47,272 nt of DNA. Source: Bacteroides sp. (GTDB lineage Bacteria > Bacteroidota > Bacteroidia > Bacteroidales > Muribaculaceae). Within the stretch, counting starts at the first letter, position 1. Every line of letters begins with the position of its first letter. Shown one piece after another: positions 1-10,170 of the stretch. Below the pieces are notes generated by a model that saw only the letters and a list, made by a program, of their open reading frames with translations, was not told the DNA's origin and did no database searches. The stretch covers positions 1 to 47,272 of the forward strand of contig JAAVDD010000028.1 in the NCBI GenBank assembly GCA_014801985.1. Direction: 5' to 3'. A program made the translations under genes and the position numbers.

Positions 1-65
1 ACGATATGACTCCGGAGCAAATCAAACAGATGACTCCGTACTATTACAAAAAATCTTGCGAATAA
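1..65 (+). CDS. C-terminal end of an unidentified protein (partial)
   Basis: An open frame enters from the left edge and ends with TAA at 63-65, encoding about 20 residues that end in TPYYYKKSCE. A strong hairpin with a T-run overlaps the stop codon, which supports this being the true 3' end of a + strand gene. Too little is present to name the family. It converges on the GH3 gene that ends at 317. Confidence 0.55.
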   Translation, partial: DMTPEQIKQMTPYYYKKSCE

Positions 66-84
66 ACATCGCAAGATTTTTTTG
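51..84 (+). terminator. Rho-independent terminator of the left-edge gene
   Basis: AAATCTTGCG (51-60) pairs perfectly with CGCAAGATTT (70-79) around a 9-nt loop, and a run of T follows. It overlaps the last codons and the stop of the left-edge gene. Confidence 0.85.
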
Positions 85-156
85 TTGATAACTTAGGCGG
101 TCTTTTTCGGATGGTTACATCTTAATAACTTTTTCTCAAATTATGCACCCATCGTA

Positions 157-197
157 TTAAAAAGAGCGAAAATCATTCCGATCTCCGCTCTTTTTAA
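157..197. terminator. Bidirectional terminator between convergent transcripts
   Basis: A 12-bp perfect stem, TTAAAAAGAGCG (157-168) with CGCTCTTTTTAA (186-197), has A/T-rich feet on both sides, so it can act in either direction. It lies 120 bp past the GH3 stop and is the likely end of the - strand polysaccharide operon. Confidence 0.75.
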
Positions 198-296
198 CAT
201 TTATCAATAATGGGAATAGACGTTCTGTTGCCTCCCTCGTGGACTGTCTCTTTTATTGGAATCCAAGGACAACTTAATCAGCTTTTCAGTCCTGCG

Positions 297-333
297 GGCT
301 TGTAACCCCCATAACCCTATAAATCCATAACCT
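297..333 (-). repeat. GGTTATGG-type low-complexity repeat running through the GH3 stop codon
   Basis: Read on the - strand this is AAGGTTATGGATTTATAG followed by GGTTATGGGGGTTAC. The TAG stop of the GH3 gene (319-317) is part of the repeat, and the last codons (K V M D L) are encoded by repeat-like sequence. The same arrangement is seen at the ends of the META lipoprotein and pth genes. Confidence 0.6.
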
Positions 334-2638
334 TAGTCTCAAGGCATCTCACCATCTTGTTCTCCTTTCCTACGCGGATCATGAACTCACCCTCCTCAAG
401 ACGCCATTTACCATCGCGCCCCACAAATGCCATATCTGATGCCGGGAGATTGAATTTAACCGTAGTCTTCTCACCGGGCTTCAGGTTCACTTTCTCAAAA
501 CCACGCAGACGCTTCACATCGGGAGTCAGACTCGCCACCAGGTCGCTGGTGTAAAGCAACACAGGAGTCATACCCTCCACCGAACCGATGTTAGCAACCT
601 CCACAGTGATCGTCAGAGTATCATCGGCAGTGAAATTTTCCTTATCCACGCTAAGATTGGAATACGCAAAATCGGTATAGCTGAGTCCATAGCCGAATTC
701 CCATTCCAGATCTGTGCTCGCACTATAGTTATAGCTGCCATCCATAGTCGGCACACTCTCCGCCGGCTTGGCATCATACACATAATGACTGCTTATCTCA
801 CGCGGATATGTGAACGGAAGTTTCGCAGAGAAGTTACGGTCGCCGGCAAGAAGAAGAGCCAACGCATCGCCTCCATAGTTTCCTGGAAGCATCACATTCA
901 CTATCGCCCCGGCAAGAGGAGTGATATCCCCGATCAGACGCGAACGGCCCTCATTAAGTATCAATACAATCGGTTTCCCTGTCTTGGCAAGAGCCTTCAC
1001 AAGATTCTTCTGATTGACTGAAAGATTAAGATCGGTCAGATTGCCGGGAGTCTCGCAATAGCTGTTCTCCCCGATACAAGCCACAATCACATCCACATCA
1101 GCAGCCGCCTTCACCGCCCCCTCTATGTCGATATTCTTCTCTGCATCCCAATTGCCGTCGTTGTCATATTCCACTCCTGCCACATACTTTACATTCCCCT
1201 CTCCAAAGCGATTTGCAAGAGAGCGATAGATGGTATTGTAGCCTGAAGTGAATTTCTCATCGGCTGTTCCTTGCCAAGTATAACTCCATCCTCCGTTAAG
1301 AGATCGTATGCTGTTGGCATTCGGGCCGGTGACAAGGATACGCGCACCCTCTTTCAAAGGAAGGAGTGCATCCTCATTCTTGAGAAGCACCTCGGATTGC
1401 ACGGCAAGTTCAAGAGCCTCGGCAGCAAACTCCTTGCTTCCGAATTTCGGATAATCCTTGATTTCGGTATACGGGAGTTCCCAAAGACCGCAACGCAGTT
1501 TCAAACGCAGGATACGTGCGCAGGCATCATCGATACGGCTCTGCTTCACCTTCCCCTCCTTTACAAGCTCAATGAGAAGATCGCAGAATTCAGCATCGTA
1601 AGGAGTCATCGACATATCCACACCGGCATTGATTGAAAGCTCGATGGCCTCCTTATAATCCTTGGCTACATTATCGCGCTTCCATAGGTTATGGATGTCG
1701 GCCCAGTCGGTCACAATCATACCATCCCAGTTCAGACCCTCCTTCAGCCAGACAGTCAGCAGCTCATAATCGGCATGAACGGGCATACCGTTTATAGTCC
1801 CGGAATTAACCATCACGGAGAGCGATCCGCTTTGTATAGCCTCTTTGAATGGTGCGAAGTATTTCTCTCGCAATTCATTGGGGGCTATTATTGCCGGGGT
1901 GCGGTCTTTACCCGATTTCGGAGAACCATAGCCGAGATAATGCTTTGTGCATGAAGCCACATTGTAAGGGCCGATATGGTTCGGATCCGATCCCTGATAA
2001 CCAAGAACAAGCTCATGCGCCATCTGAGCATTGATATAGGGATCCTCCCCGAAACTCTCCCATCCGCGCGACCAACGGGCATCGCGATTGATATCCATAA
2101 CGGGAGCGTATGTCCAAGGAATGGAGGCTGCCCGGGTCTCGTAGGCACTTATCTCCCCGGCGCGACGCACAAGCTGACGATTGAACGAGGCAGCCATGTT
2201 TACCTCCTGCGGGAACAGCGTTCCGCCGGCAGTGTAGGTGGTGCCGTGAATCTGGTCCACCCCATATATGTCGGGGATACCGATATATTTCATCGATTCC
2301 TTTTGTATGCGCTTTATTATGTCGTGCCAGACCTGAACGGTCTGAGCTTCCCCGTTGGGAGTATTCAATATCGACCCGACTTTATACCTGTCGAAAGCCT
2401 CCTTCATCTTTGCCTCATTGAGTTTGTAGCCGTTGGAGCGATCGGCATCCTGAAGCCAACCTATCTCCAATTCGCACATCTGCCCCACCTTCTCTTCAAG
2501 GGTCATTTTAGACATAATCTCCACAATCCTTTTCTCTATGGCAGGATCATTGGGGATGGCGGGTGGCACAGCGGAAGCCGTGGCTACCGCCACGACTCCC
2601 ATCATTGTCAATAACATATCTCTCATACTTATCTTCAT
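317..2638 (-). CDS. Glycoside hydrolase family 3 beta-glucosidase, exported
   Basis: This 773-aa protein is a GH3 beta-glucosidase that probably releases glucose from the ends of beta-glucan oligosaccharides in the periplasm. A signal peptide covers about residues 1-23. The (beta/alpha)8 domain holds the KHYLGYG motif (K232, H233) and the nucleophile D311 in MIVTDWADI. The alpha/beta sandwich starts near [12 protein letters not shown] (about 415-428), and a fibronectin-III-like domain closes the protein (about 670-765). Length and domain order are usual for bacterial GH3 enzymes. It is the last gene of the polysaccharide locus, 33 bp after the GH5 gene. The family call is firm. The linkage cleaved (beta-1,3, beta-1,4 or beta-1,6) cannot be read from sequence, and beta-xylosidase activity occurs in the same family, but the GH16 and GH5 neighbours favour glucan. 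Confidence 0.93.
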   Translation of the reverse strand: MKISMRDMLLTMMGVVAVATASAVPPAIPNDPAIEKRIVEIMSKMTLEEKVGQMCELEIGWLQDADRSNGYKLNEAKMKEAFDRYKVGSILNTPNGEAQTVQVWHDIIKRIQKESMKYIGIPDIYGVDQIHGTTYTAGGTLFPQEVNMAASFNRQLVRRAGEISAYETRAASIPWTYAPVMDINRDARWSRGWESFGEDPYINAQMAHELVLGYQGSDPNHIGPYNVASCTKHYLGYGSPKSGKDRTPAIIAPNELREKYFAPFKEAIQSGSLSVMVNSGTINGMPVHADYELLTVWLKEGLNWDGMIVTDWADIHNLWKRDNVAKDYKEAIELSINAGVDMSMTPYDAEFCDLLIELVKEGKVKQSRIDDACARILRLKLRCGLWELPYTEIKDYPKFGSKEFAAEALELAVQSEVLLKNEDALLPLKEGARILVTGPNANSIRSLNGGWSYTWQGTADEKFTSGYNTIYRSLANRFGEGNVKYVAGVEYDNDGNWDAEKNIDIEGAVKAAADVDVIVACIGENSYCETPGNLTDLNLSVNQKNLVKALAKTGKPIVLILNEGRSRLIGDITPLAGAIVNVMLPGNYGGDALALLLAGDRNFSAKLPFTYPREISSHYVYDAKPAESVPTMDGSYNYSASTDLEWEFGYGLSYTDFAYSNLSVDKENFTADDTLTITVEVANIGSVEGMTPVLLYTSDLVASLTPDVKRLRGFEKVNLKPGEKTTVKFNLPASDMAFVGRDGKWRLEEGEFMIRVGKENKMVRCLETKVMDL

Positions 2639-2671
2639 ATATTTGCATTATAGATAACCAATTCTCCTCCT

Positions 2672-3895
2672 CTATTTCAGATTCATCGAGGTGATGTATT
2701 CCATCTGGGGATTACAGTTAGCGAACCTCACATTCTCCAGCAATGCAGCCAAAATAAGGGCAGCCTCCTTACGATCGGGTATATTCTCTCTGACTTCACC
2801 GAAACTTCCACGCGATCCATCTGCAAAGGTGGAAATCTTCTCCCAACCTTCGGGGAGCTTATAGGCATTCATGCAGGAGTCGGTGCATTTCTTGTATGGC
2901 CAGAATGTATAGCCTATATTGTTTGCCTTCATCACTTTGGAGAATGCATCCTGCCATTCCATCGTGTTATGACCTATCTCTCCCATATACATAGGGAAAC
3001 CGGAATTATCTCTGAAATCTATATAACTCTTGATTGCCTCTGCCGTGGAGGGCCCTCCATAACGGTGACAGGTGTATATGATGTTCGGATCACCGAAGTC
3101 CACACTTTCAAGAGGTGTGAAATTGCTGTTCCATTGCGGAGATCCTATAATCACGATATGATTCTTATCTACCTCACGTATGGCAGAGAGACCCTTACGG
3201 AGCACATCAATGAGTTTATTATTGAGTTCCTTTTCCTCCTCTCCGAAATATGTCGCCACCGGTTCGTTGATCAGCTCATAGCCAAGGATTACAGGCTCAT
3301 CCTGATAACGCTCGGCAATCTGATGCCAGATGGAACAGAATTCCTCCTGACTCCGGGGGCTTGTCATAAGCCAAGGATAGCCGTATGAATCATCGATGTT
3401 GTCGCCTGTCTGACCTCCGGGAGCATCATGCATATCAAGAATGAGATATAGACCTGCGTCGCGACACCAGTTGACAGCATTATCAATCATACGGAAACCT
3501 TCAGCCGGATCGTTAATCCCCATATAATCCTCTCCTGTGAAAAGTTTGTAATGGAACGGTAGTCTTACCGTATTGGCTCCGGTCGAGGCAATGAAATTGA
3601 TATCCTCGGCTGTTATATAGTTTTTCTTGAATGTTCTCCAGAAATCAGCCGCATTGTCGGGTCCGAGAAGCTGACACACCACGTCGTTGATCATTCTCGG
3701 AGAGGTGGCCTTCTGAAAGCTGAACATATATCCCTCCGGATTCAGCCAGTTTCCCAAGTTGGTGCCTCGGATGAAGAATTTCTCGCCGTCGGAGTTCTCG
3801 ATATTCTTCCCTTTCACATGGAGCGGCTTTGGAGAAACAGCGTATGATGCAATGGCGGCAATGAGAAATGCTGCCGTCAATAGTATTCTTTTCAT
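2672..3895 (-). CDS. Glycoside hydrolase family 5 beta-glucanase, exported
   Basis: This 407-aa protein has a signal peptide (about 1-19) and a GH5 (beta/alpha)8 fold. The N-terminal FIRGTNLGNWLNPEGYMF resembles the RGVNLGGWL motif of exo-beta-1,3-glucanase-like GH5 enzymes. The acid/base is E211 in LINEP, the nucleophile is E306 in MYMGEIGHN, and CHRYG (276-280) supplies the conserved His/Tyr pair before it. The gene lies 113 bp after the binding-protein gene and 33 bp before the GH3 gene. It should cleave beta-glucan oligomers after import. The subfamily and whether it acts on beta-1,3, beta-1,6 or mixed-linkage glucan are not decided by what I can see. Confidence 0.9.
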   Translation of the reverse strand: MKRILLTAAFLIAAIASYAVSPKPLHVKGKNIENSDGEKFFIRGTNLGNWLNPEGYMFSFQKATSPRMINDVVCQLLGPDNAADFWRTFKKNYITAEDINFIASTGANTVRLPFHYKLFTGEDYMGINDPAEGFRMIDNAVNWCRDAGLYLILDMHDAPGGQTGDNIDDSYGYPWLMTSPRSQEEFCSIWHQIAERYQDEPVILGYELINEPVATYFGEEEKELNNKLIDVLRKGLSAIREVDKNHIVIIGSPQWNSNFTPLESVDFGDPNIIYTCHRYGGPSTAEAIKSYIDFRDNSGFPMYMGEIGHNTMEWQDAFSKVMKANNIGYTFWPYKKCTDSCMNAYKLPEGWEKISTFADGSRGSFGEVRENIPDRKEAALILAALLENVRFANCNPQMEYITSMNLK

Positions 3896-4008
3896 ATCTT
3901 TTCTTTTATAAGCAAAATTAAGACCGGCGGGATTCCGACAGAAATCAGAAGGCCCGCCGGCGTAAAAATCACCTTGTATTAACCCTTGATGTCAGTGATT
4001 TGAAAATA

Positions 4009-5379
4009 TTATTGATGTACCTGTAGATGCAGATTTGAAACCGTGATATCCGAACCTGCCACGCCACCGGCAAAGTCGCAGCACACCTGAAGTTTCTCGA
4101 TATCTATTCCTGAAATATCTTCGAAATAGTAGGTGTAAGGCACATTGGCTTTCACCTCCACCCTGTCGAGGCAATAGGAGACTTCATCATCGCTGGTGTC
4201 CTCACCCAAGCTATCTCCCTTCTGGAGCTTGATAGTGATGCCGGGATGATCCTCGGTGGAAGTGAATGTCACGCAGAAGTCATAGCTGTTGGCCGAAGAT
4301 GTAGGGATATTTGTCCAGAGATGCACCTGACCCTGCCATTGGTCGCTACCCACTCCGGCAGGCATTGTGAAGCTATATCCGTCGGGGTTGAGGTCAATGG
4401 TGGGCTGCGCGATGGCTCCGTCACTCCAACTTGAATCAGCGAACCAAGTGGATACCTTCTCAGCGGTGAACCCTGTGAAAAGATTTCGGGAGTCGTCGAA
4501 TTCCACTGCCGGCGGAAGCACTGTGCCGTCGTCATCGGAATGCTTCTTGAATACGATATTGGTGATCTCGAAGTCCATATCCGGATTTCCGGCGAAGTCA
4601 AGAGCGAGTTTCAACGTGCCGTCAAAGCCTTGGAGCCCGGAGAAGTAATAAGCGGAACCGTTGGCCTTGAATGCCTGCTGGCTTGCAGTGAAGAAAGTCT
4701 CGTCGTCACCCTCCTTATGCACCTTTATCGTAACCTTGCTGTCGGCGGGGGCGTTGAGGAAACAGGAGAAGTCGTAGGTCTCGGCGGAGGATACAGCGAT
4801 ATCTGTGAGGATATGCACCTGTCCTTGCCATTGATCGCCACCCATGCCGGAGGGTGTGTGAAGAGCTATGCGCTCATTGCTGACCTCCACTGTGGGTTGA
4901 GAAGCAAGCTCGGCCCATCCCCCATCGGCAAACCATGTGCTACCGAAAGTGATCGTGGCTTTCTTCCACATATTGAATTCGCTGTGGTAGTCAAAGCCCT
5001 TGAATACATCGCCGGCCAGAGAATTCTCTATCACAATCTCATATATCTTCGAACCTTCGCTAAGGCCGTTGTAGTTTCCTATGCGCACCTCCACAGGATA
5101 TGTTCCGGCATCGGGTATGACTCCTGAGAAGTCGTTCTGAGATGAGGTCTTAACTGAGTTACCGGTGTTCACACTCCAATAGGGATACACGCCGGGGGTG
5201 TTGAGATGAAGAGTATAGCGGTTGGTTTCCTGATCCACGGTCACAGTGACGTCGATAAGCGAGGCATCCGGGCGAACACCTTCCGAAACCATCTCATATT
5301 TATCGGCCGAACACCCGGTGAGCATTCCTGAACCCACCATTGCCAATGCCGACATTGTCAAATATATCAGTCTTTTCAT
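4009..5379 (-). CDS. Surface glycan-binding lipoprotein with two tandem CBM-like domains
   Basis: This 456-aa lipoprotein has the lipobox MLTGC with the lipidated Cys at 23. An Ig/PKD-like domain (about 38-120) is followed by two homologous jelly-roll-like modules (about 128-275 and 298-455). Both modules carry STWFAD near the start, then QPT and the shared core DQWQGQVH, and both end in a beta-strand near the domain boundary, so they are an internal duplication. Its place directly after SusD is that of the SGBP in other Bacteroidetes loci, where this protein helps hold polysaccharide at the cell surface. No catalytic motif is visible. The modules resemble CBM4/9-like carbohydrate-binding domains, but that assignment is by motif and length only. 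Confidence 0.8.
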   Translation of the reverse strand: MKRLIYLTMSALAMVGSGMLTGCSADKYEMVSEGVRPDASLIDVTVTVDQETNRYTLHLNTPGVYPYWSVNTGNSVKTSSQNDFSGVIPDAGTYPVEVRIGNYNGLSEGSKIYEIVIENSLAGDVFKGFDYHSEFNMWKKATITFGSTWFADGGWAELASQPTVEVSNERIALHTPSGMGGDQWQGQVHILTDIAVSSAETYDFSCFLNAPADSKVTIKVHKEGDDETFFTASQQAFKANGSAYYFSGLQGFDGTLKLALDFAGNPDMDFEITNIVFKKHSDDDGTVLPPAVEFDDSRNLFTGFTAEKVSTWFADSSWSDGAIAQPTIDLNPDGYSFTMPAGVGSDQWQGQVHLWTNIPTSSANSYDFCVTFTSTEDHPGITIKLQKGDSLGEDTSDDEVSYCLDRVEVKANVPYTYYFEDISGIDIEKLQVCCDFAGGVAGSDITVSNLHLQVHQ

Positions 5380-5425
5380 TGTTTCAGATTTTTAAGAGGT
5401 TGGTTTGATAATTCCATTCTCCTGA

Positions 5426-6946
5426 TTAATATGGGTTCTGGGTGAGAGTGCCGAGAGCCTTGTCAATCTCACTCTGTGGAATGGGGAGATACTTCTTGGA
5501 GGGTGTCCAGCTATTTGTGCGATAGCCATATTGATCGGGCACAAGCACAGACTGGGCTTTCCCTGTGCGGATAAGATCCCAATAGCGTTTACCTTCTCCT
5601 ACAAACTCAAGATGACGCTCCTCGATGACATTCTCAAGATTGGCCGGAATGCTGCTCAGACCTGCGCGGTTACGCACCTTGTCAAGACATTCCTGTGCGC
5701 TTCCCGCTCCTGCTCCCCTGAGGATAAGCTCGGCGGCATTAAGAAGCGTTTCTGCATAGCGGTAGATGCGGAGATTGTTGTTCCAGTTGAGCTGCGCATC
5801 CGCCTTCTGACGGGCATTGTCGCCTGTATGGGCTGCGTATTTCTCAAGGAAGAGTCCTGTATCCTGATAACGCGGATTATATTCAGCTCCCACCGCACCT
5901 GCATTCCAGCAAGTGGCATCGCGACGCACATCATTGTCTGCATAGCGATTGTATGTCTCCTGACGCACGGGACAGAAGCCCCAGCCATCATCATGACCAT
6001 CTGCACCCGAAGGCCAGTTGCTCGGACTGATGAGCGTCGGCAGAACAGTTCCTCCGGCCGCCAGAGGTGAGCCCCAGCTGCGGATTGCATTGTCATCTGT
6101 ATAGTTGACTTCAAAGATAGATTCCGCGCTCCATTCTCCGGCAGGAGTGAAGATTTGCGTATAGTCGGGGTTTAGATCATACTGCCCGGATTTGATGATC
6201 TCGTTCATATATCCGAGAGCCTTGGAATAGCGGCTTTCATCGTTCTGATACATCACCAGCTCCGCATAGAGCATATATGCCATGGCCTTTGTCACGCGGC
6301 CGGCCTCTGCATCATCGGCACGCATGGGCAGGTTATCCAATGCGAGGGCCGCCTCAAGGTCTGCGATCATGAAGCCATAGATTTCATCGGCCGTGTATTG
6401 TGTGCCGAGATATGGAGCTCCATCGAAGTTCTCCTCGAAGTAAACCACATTCCCCCAGAATTTCCACAGCCAGCTATAGTAGAAAGCACGGAGCACTCTC
6501 ACCTGTGCCTCATAATACTGAGCATTCTTCTGAGTCAGATCCTTGACATCGTAGTTGTTCATGTAATATATCACGTCGTTGCAACGCTTCACACCACTAT
6601 ATGCGTCAGTCCAGAGCCCGGAGATCACTGCATTGGGAAGAGCCTCGAAGTTCATCATGCGGTGCCAGTTGGCGTTGTCGTTACGGTCGGAACCTCCCAC
6701 CCATAAGTCATCGGCCATGATATCCGACATAAGGCTCAGTGGATTATATTCGTTCATCGCCCAATCGGGCCAGTGAAGGGGATCGTAGGCTGCCACAACC
6801 GCCTCCTGAATATGCGCGTCAGTATTGAAATATTCTTCGATAGGCTGCTGCGTGGGCGACTCTACTTCAAGAAAGGAGTCGGAACATCCCGTCAGCGCCA
6901 TTGCTCCTGCGATAAATGCGGAATATAGAAATATCTTGGTTTTCAT
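5426..6946 (-). CDS. SusD/RagB-family nutrient-binding outer-membrane lipoprotein
   Basis: This 506-aa lipoprotein begins with a lipobox (ALTGC, Cys21) and the typical SusD opening in which the protein soon reads DSFLEVESPTQQP. The TPR-like middle contains AQVRVLRAFYYSWLWKFWGNVVYF, which is typical of the family, and the end carries the signature IPQSEIDKALGTLTQNP. It caps the SusC transporter and delivers oligosaccharide to it. It starts 18 bp after the susC stop, so the two are certainly cotranscribed. Family assignment is firm; the ligand is inferred to be a beta-glucan from the neighbouring enzymes. Confidence 0.95.
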   Translation of the reverse strand: MKTKIFLYSAFIAGAMALTGCSDSFLEVESPTQQPIEEYFNTDAHIQEAVVAAYDPLHWPDWAMNEYNPLSLMSDIMADDLWVGGSDRNDNANWHRMMNFEALPNAVISGLWTDAYSGVKRCNDVIYYMNNYDVKDLTQKNAQYYEAQVRVLRAFYYSWLWKFWGNVVYFEENFDGAPYLGTQYTADEIYGFMIADLEAALALDNLPMRADDAEAGRVTKAMAYMLYAELVMYQNDESRYSKALGYMNEIIKSGQYDLNPDYTQIFTPAGEWSAESIFEVNYTDDNAIRSWGSPLAAGGTVLPTLISPSNWPSGADGHDDGWGFCPVRQETYNRYADNDVRRDATCWNAGAVGAEYNPRYQDTGLFLEKYAAHTGDNARQKADAQLNWNNNLRIYRYAETLLNAAELILRGAGAGSAQECLDKVRNRAGLSSIPANLENVIEERHLEFVGEGKRYWDLIRTGKAQSVLVPDQYGYRTNSWTPSKKYLPIPQSEIDKALGTLTQNPY

Positions 6947-6964
6947 TGTTTCTGATATTAATGG

Positions 6965-9900
6965 TTAGAACTGGATATTGAAGCCCACCGACCAAACACG
7001 GGCCTGGGGATAAACACCGTAATCGATACCGAGGGATGTACCTCCTGAAGAGATTTCGGGATCAAACCCATGATACTTGGTGCAGGTGAATAGATTCTCT
7101 GCTGATACGAACACGCGGAAGTTCTCAACAGCAATCTTGCGGGTAAGTTCACGCGGGAATGTATAGCCGATCACGAGGTTCTTGAGGCGGAAGTAGTCGC
7201 CATCGTAAACGAGGAGGTCGGAGCTGACCCAGTTGCGGGCATCGGCGCGTACATAGCGCGGAATGCGGTCGGAAGTGCCTTCTCCTGTCCAGCGACCAAG
7301 CATCCATGAGGGAAGGTTGGATTCAAGGGCATCGGTACGGCGTGTTGCATCGAAAATCTGGTTACCCCATACACCCTGGAAGAGAGCATTGAGGGAGATA
7401 CCTTTCCACTCCACGCCAAGGTTGATACCGTAAGTCCAATCGGGCATACCCTTGCCGATATAAGTGCGGTCGTCGTCTGTGATCTGTCCGTCACCATTAA
7501 TATCCACGAATCTAACATCGCCGGGGACTGCATCAGGAAGTGATCCGCCTGAGTAAAGGGCGTTGTAAGCATCTGCCTCAGCCTGGTTCTGGATGATACC
7601 TGCAGTCTTGTATCCGTAGAAGTAAGGGAAAGGAAGGCCATTCTGAGCACGCGAGATGGTTCCTGTGCCCTGGAAGGAGTCATAGTTGGCCCAACCCTCT
7701 TCGTTACCATATTCGATGAGCTTATTCTTAAGATATGTGAGGTTACCACCCGCGGTCACTGTCCAGTCGCCGAAGTTACGGGTAAAGTTAAGCTCCATCT
7801 CCACACCCTGGTTATCCATTGTGCCGACATTGCCGACAGGAACAGACTCTCCTACATATGAGGGAACCGACATATTCATGAGCATTCCGCTGGTGCGTTT
7901 CTTATAATAGTCGATAGAGAAGCGCAGTGAGTTGTCGAAGAAACCGAAGTCAAGACCTACATCGGTCTGAGTCGACTCCTCCCAACGGAGATTCTTGTTG
8001 GGTAGGATTGTGGCCTTCACACCATTTATTACTACTTCGTTTGTTCCGAAAATAGCGTTGTTTCCGGCAGCTGCGAGTGCTAAGTAAAGGAAATCTCCGA
8101 TATTCTCATTACCATTCTTACCCCATGAGAAACGAACCTTGGTATTTGTCCACCACCAGGGGCGTTTTTCAAGGAAGCTCTCGGAAGTCGGGTTCCAACC
8201 CACGGAGAATGAAGGGAAGGTGGCCCAATGGTTGTTTGATCCGAAGCGGCTTGAACCGTCGCGACGTAGAGTTCCCTGGAACATATAACGGCCGTCGAAT
8301 TCGTAACCTACACGAGCAAAGAGAGAAGCCAGTTTAGACTCGGCGAAGGGGGCACCGGAAGCACTCTGGTCGCCGTCGGCTGCCAAACCTGTCGAAGCAT
8401 CAAGATAGGGGCGGTTGGCATCAGTCACAAGGTTGCGTGATCCGGAGAGGTAGGAACCGTGGGATGCCTTGGCCGACTGACCGAGAAGAGCGGATACATG
8501 GTGAGGACCGAAGTCCTTATCCCAGCTGAGGGTATTCTCTATCTGCCATACTGTAGACTGACTCTTGGAAGCGTATGCAGAAGTGAAAGAACTGAATGAA
8601 CCTGAGCGATTGAAATAAAGAGGAGTGTAGCCGTCGTTTCCGTAGAAACTGAGATCGGCACCATAACTGATGCGATACTTGATGTTGTCCCATATCTGGA
8701 GCTCGCCGATGAAGTTACCCACAAACTTATGGCTCCAGCCAAGCTGTCCGCGGCGGGCGAGTTCCTGAAGAGGGTTAGCCATTTCCTGATAGTTACCGAA
8801 AGCCTCCGGAACAAGGAAGAGACGACCGTCGACATCATATTCAGAAACATAGTTGGCGTTCTGAGCATAATAATTGAGCTGCTGTTCTGCCTGCGCACCC
8901 TCAGCCCAGGGTGTGAGGAGCGGAGAAAGCGAAAGGGCTGATCCCAGAGGAGAACCCCATGTTGAGTTGGTGGAGATACCGTGGCTCTTGATTCTGGCGT
9001 ATGAGAGATTCATCGTTACCACGAATTTATTGAGCCAGTTACGCTTAAGCTCGTCGTTGAATACAGTGTAGGCGTTGTTGGCACGGAGTGTGAAACGCTC
9101 ATAATCGGAGCGTCCGAAGTTACCGCCGACGATACCATCCTGCGTATAGTATCCCATGGATAGGAAATAGTTGACGCGCTCGCTTGCTCCGCTGAGCGAC
9201 AGCTGATGATTCATCATAGGTGCGTTGTCATAGAAGACTGCATCCTGCCAGTCGAAACCCTTGCCATAGCTATATGGGTCGGCATATAGGATGCCTCCTC
9301 CTGAATTGAGCGAACCCTCATTCATCATCACTGCGTAGGAAGTGGCATCAAGCACATCGCGGTGTTTCCAAGCTGTCTGCCAGCCATAGCTGAAATCGTA
9401 GGTGAGTTTGGGTTTACCCATCGCACCGTTCTTAGTGGTAACGAGGATGACACCATTGGCAGCACGCGCACCATATACAGCTCCGGAAGCGGCATCTTTC
9501 AAAACCTCAATCGATTTGATGTCGTTAGGGTTCAGGTAATCAAGGCCTCCCTCTATAGGCATACCGTCTACAATATAGAGAGGTTCGGAGTTATTCACCG
9601 TACCGATACCACGGACACGTACCCTGGCAGCCTCTCCGGGCTGTCCGGAAGCCGAAGTCACTGTAACACCGGAAGTGAGGCCTTTCAAGGCATTATCCAT
9701 TCGCACAGGAGCGGTGAGGGAAAGTTTCTCCTCATCCACGGAAGAGATAGCGGCTGTCACGACACTCTTCTTCTGAGTGCCATAACCGATCACCACCACA
9801 TCGTCGAGCGACTGGGAATCATCGTCAAGATAAATCCTGATGTCGCTTTCAGCCCCGTGCACTTTGTAGGTGGCAGGATGATAACCGACGTATGTGATCT

Positions 9901-10108
9901 TAAGAGTGGCATTTTCATCCACAGTCAAATTGAAATTACCGTCAATATCGGTACTGGTACCATTGGTGGTTCCCTCCACTAAGAGCGTTGCTCCGATAAG
10001 CGGTTCGTCGTCGGCACGTCCGAGGACTGTACCCGACACACTGACATCCTTGGCATAAAGGCCTGCCGTCATAGTCAGGGTAGCTAATAAAGCATAGAGT
10101 CTTTTCAT
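6965..10108 (-). CDS. SusC/RagA-family TonB-dependent outer-membrane transporter
   Basis: This 1047-aa protein is the active importer of the locus. After a signal peptide (about 1-19) comes a carboxypeptidase-D-like regulatory domain (about 23-95), then the SusC signature LDDVVVIGYGTQKKSVVTA, a plug domain (about 110-225) with LYIVDGMPI and AANGVILVTTKNG, and a beta-barrel to the C-terminal aromatic residue (VGFNIQF). Length is normal for SusC. There is no N-terminal extension of the anti-sigma/ECF type, so regulation by trans-envelope signalling is not indicated. It lies 62 bp after GH16 and 18 bp before susD. Confidence 0.96.
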   Translation of the reverse strand: MKRLYALLATLTMTAGLYAKDVSVSGTVLGRADDEPLIGATLLVEGTTNGTSTDIDGNFNLTVDENATLKITYVGYHPATYKVHGAESDIRIYLDDDSQSLDDVVVIGYGTQKKSVVTAAISSVDEEKLSLTAPVRMDNALKGLTSGVTVTSASGQPGEAARVRVRGIGTVNNSEPLYIVDGMPIEGGLDYLNPNDIKSIEVLKDAASGAVYGARAANGVILVTTKNGAMGKPKLTYDFSYGWQTAWKHRDVLDATSYAVMMNEGSLNSGGGILYADPYSYGKGFDWQDAVFYDNAPMMNHQLSLSGASERVNYFLSMGYYTQDGIVGGNFGRSDYERFTLRANNAYTVFNDELKRNWLNKFVVTMNLSYARIKSHGISTNSTWGSPLGSALSLSPLLTPWAEGAQAEQQLNYYAQNANYVSEYDVDGRLFLVPEAFGNYQEMANPLQELARRGQLGWSHKFVGNFIGELQIWDNIKYRISYGADLSFYGNDGYTPLYFNRSGSFSSFTSAYASKSQSTVWQIENTLSWDKDFGPHHVSALLGQSAKASHGSYLSGSRNLVTDANRPYLDASTGLAADGDQSASGAPFAESKLASLFARVGYEFDGRYMFQGTLRRDGSSRFGSNNHWATFPSFSVGWNPTSESFLEKRPWWWTNTKVRFSWGKNGNENIGDFLYLALAAAGNNAIFGTNEVVINGVKATILPNKNLRWEESTQTDVGLDFGFFDNSLRFSIDYYKKRTSGMLMNMSVPSYVGESVPVGNVGTMDNQGVEMELNFTRNFGDWTVTAGGNLTYLKNKLIEYGNEEGWANYDSFQGTGTISRAQNGLPFPYFYGYKTAGIIQNQAEADAYNALYSGGSLPDAVPGDVRFVDINGDGQITDDDRTYIGKGMPDWTYGINLGVEWKGISLNALFQGVWGNQIFDATRRTDALESNLPSWMLGRWTGEGTSDRIPRYVRADARNWVSSDLLVYDGDYFRLKNLVIGYTFPRELTRKIAVENFRVFVSAENLFTCTKYHGFDPEISSGGTSLGIDYGVYPQARVWSVGFNIQF

Positions 10109-10170
10109 GTATAGTTGGTTTGTAATTATGGATATATCGTATTATGAGATGGAGAGAACCGTAGGTATCG

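Noticed and set aside
1976..2614. 212-codon + strand frame opposite the GH3 gene
   Set aside because: It lies wholly antisense to conserved GH3 sequence and shows no family motif.
9362..9982. 206-codon + strand frame opposite susC
   Set aside because: It is antisense to the SusC plug region and has no recognisable motif or promoter.
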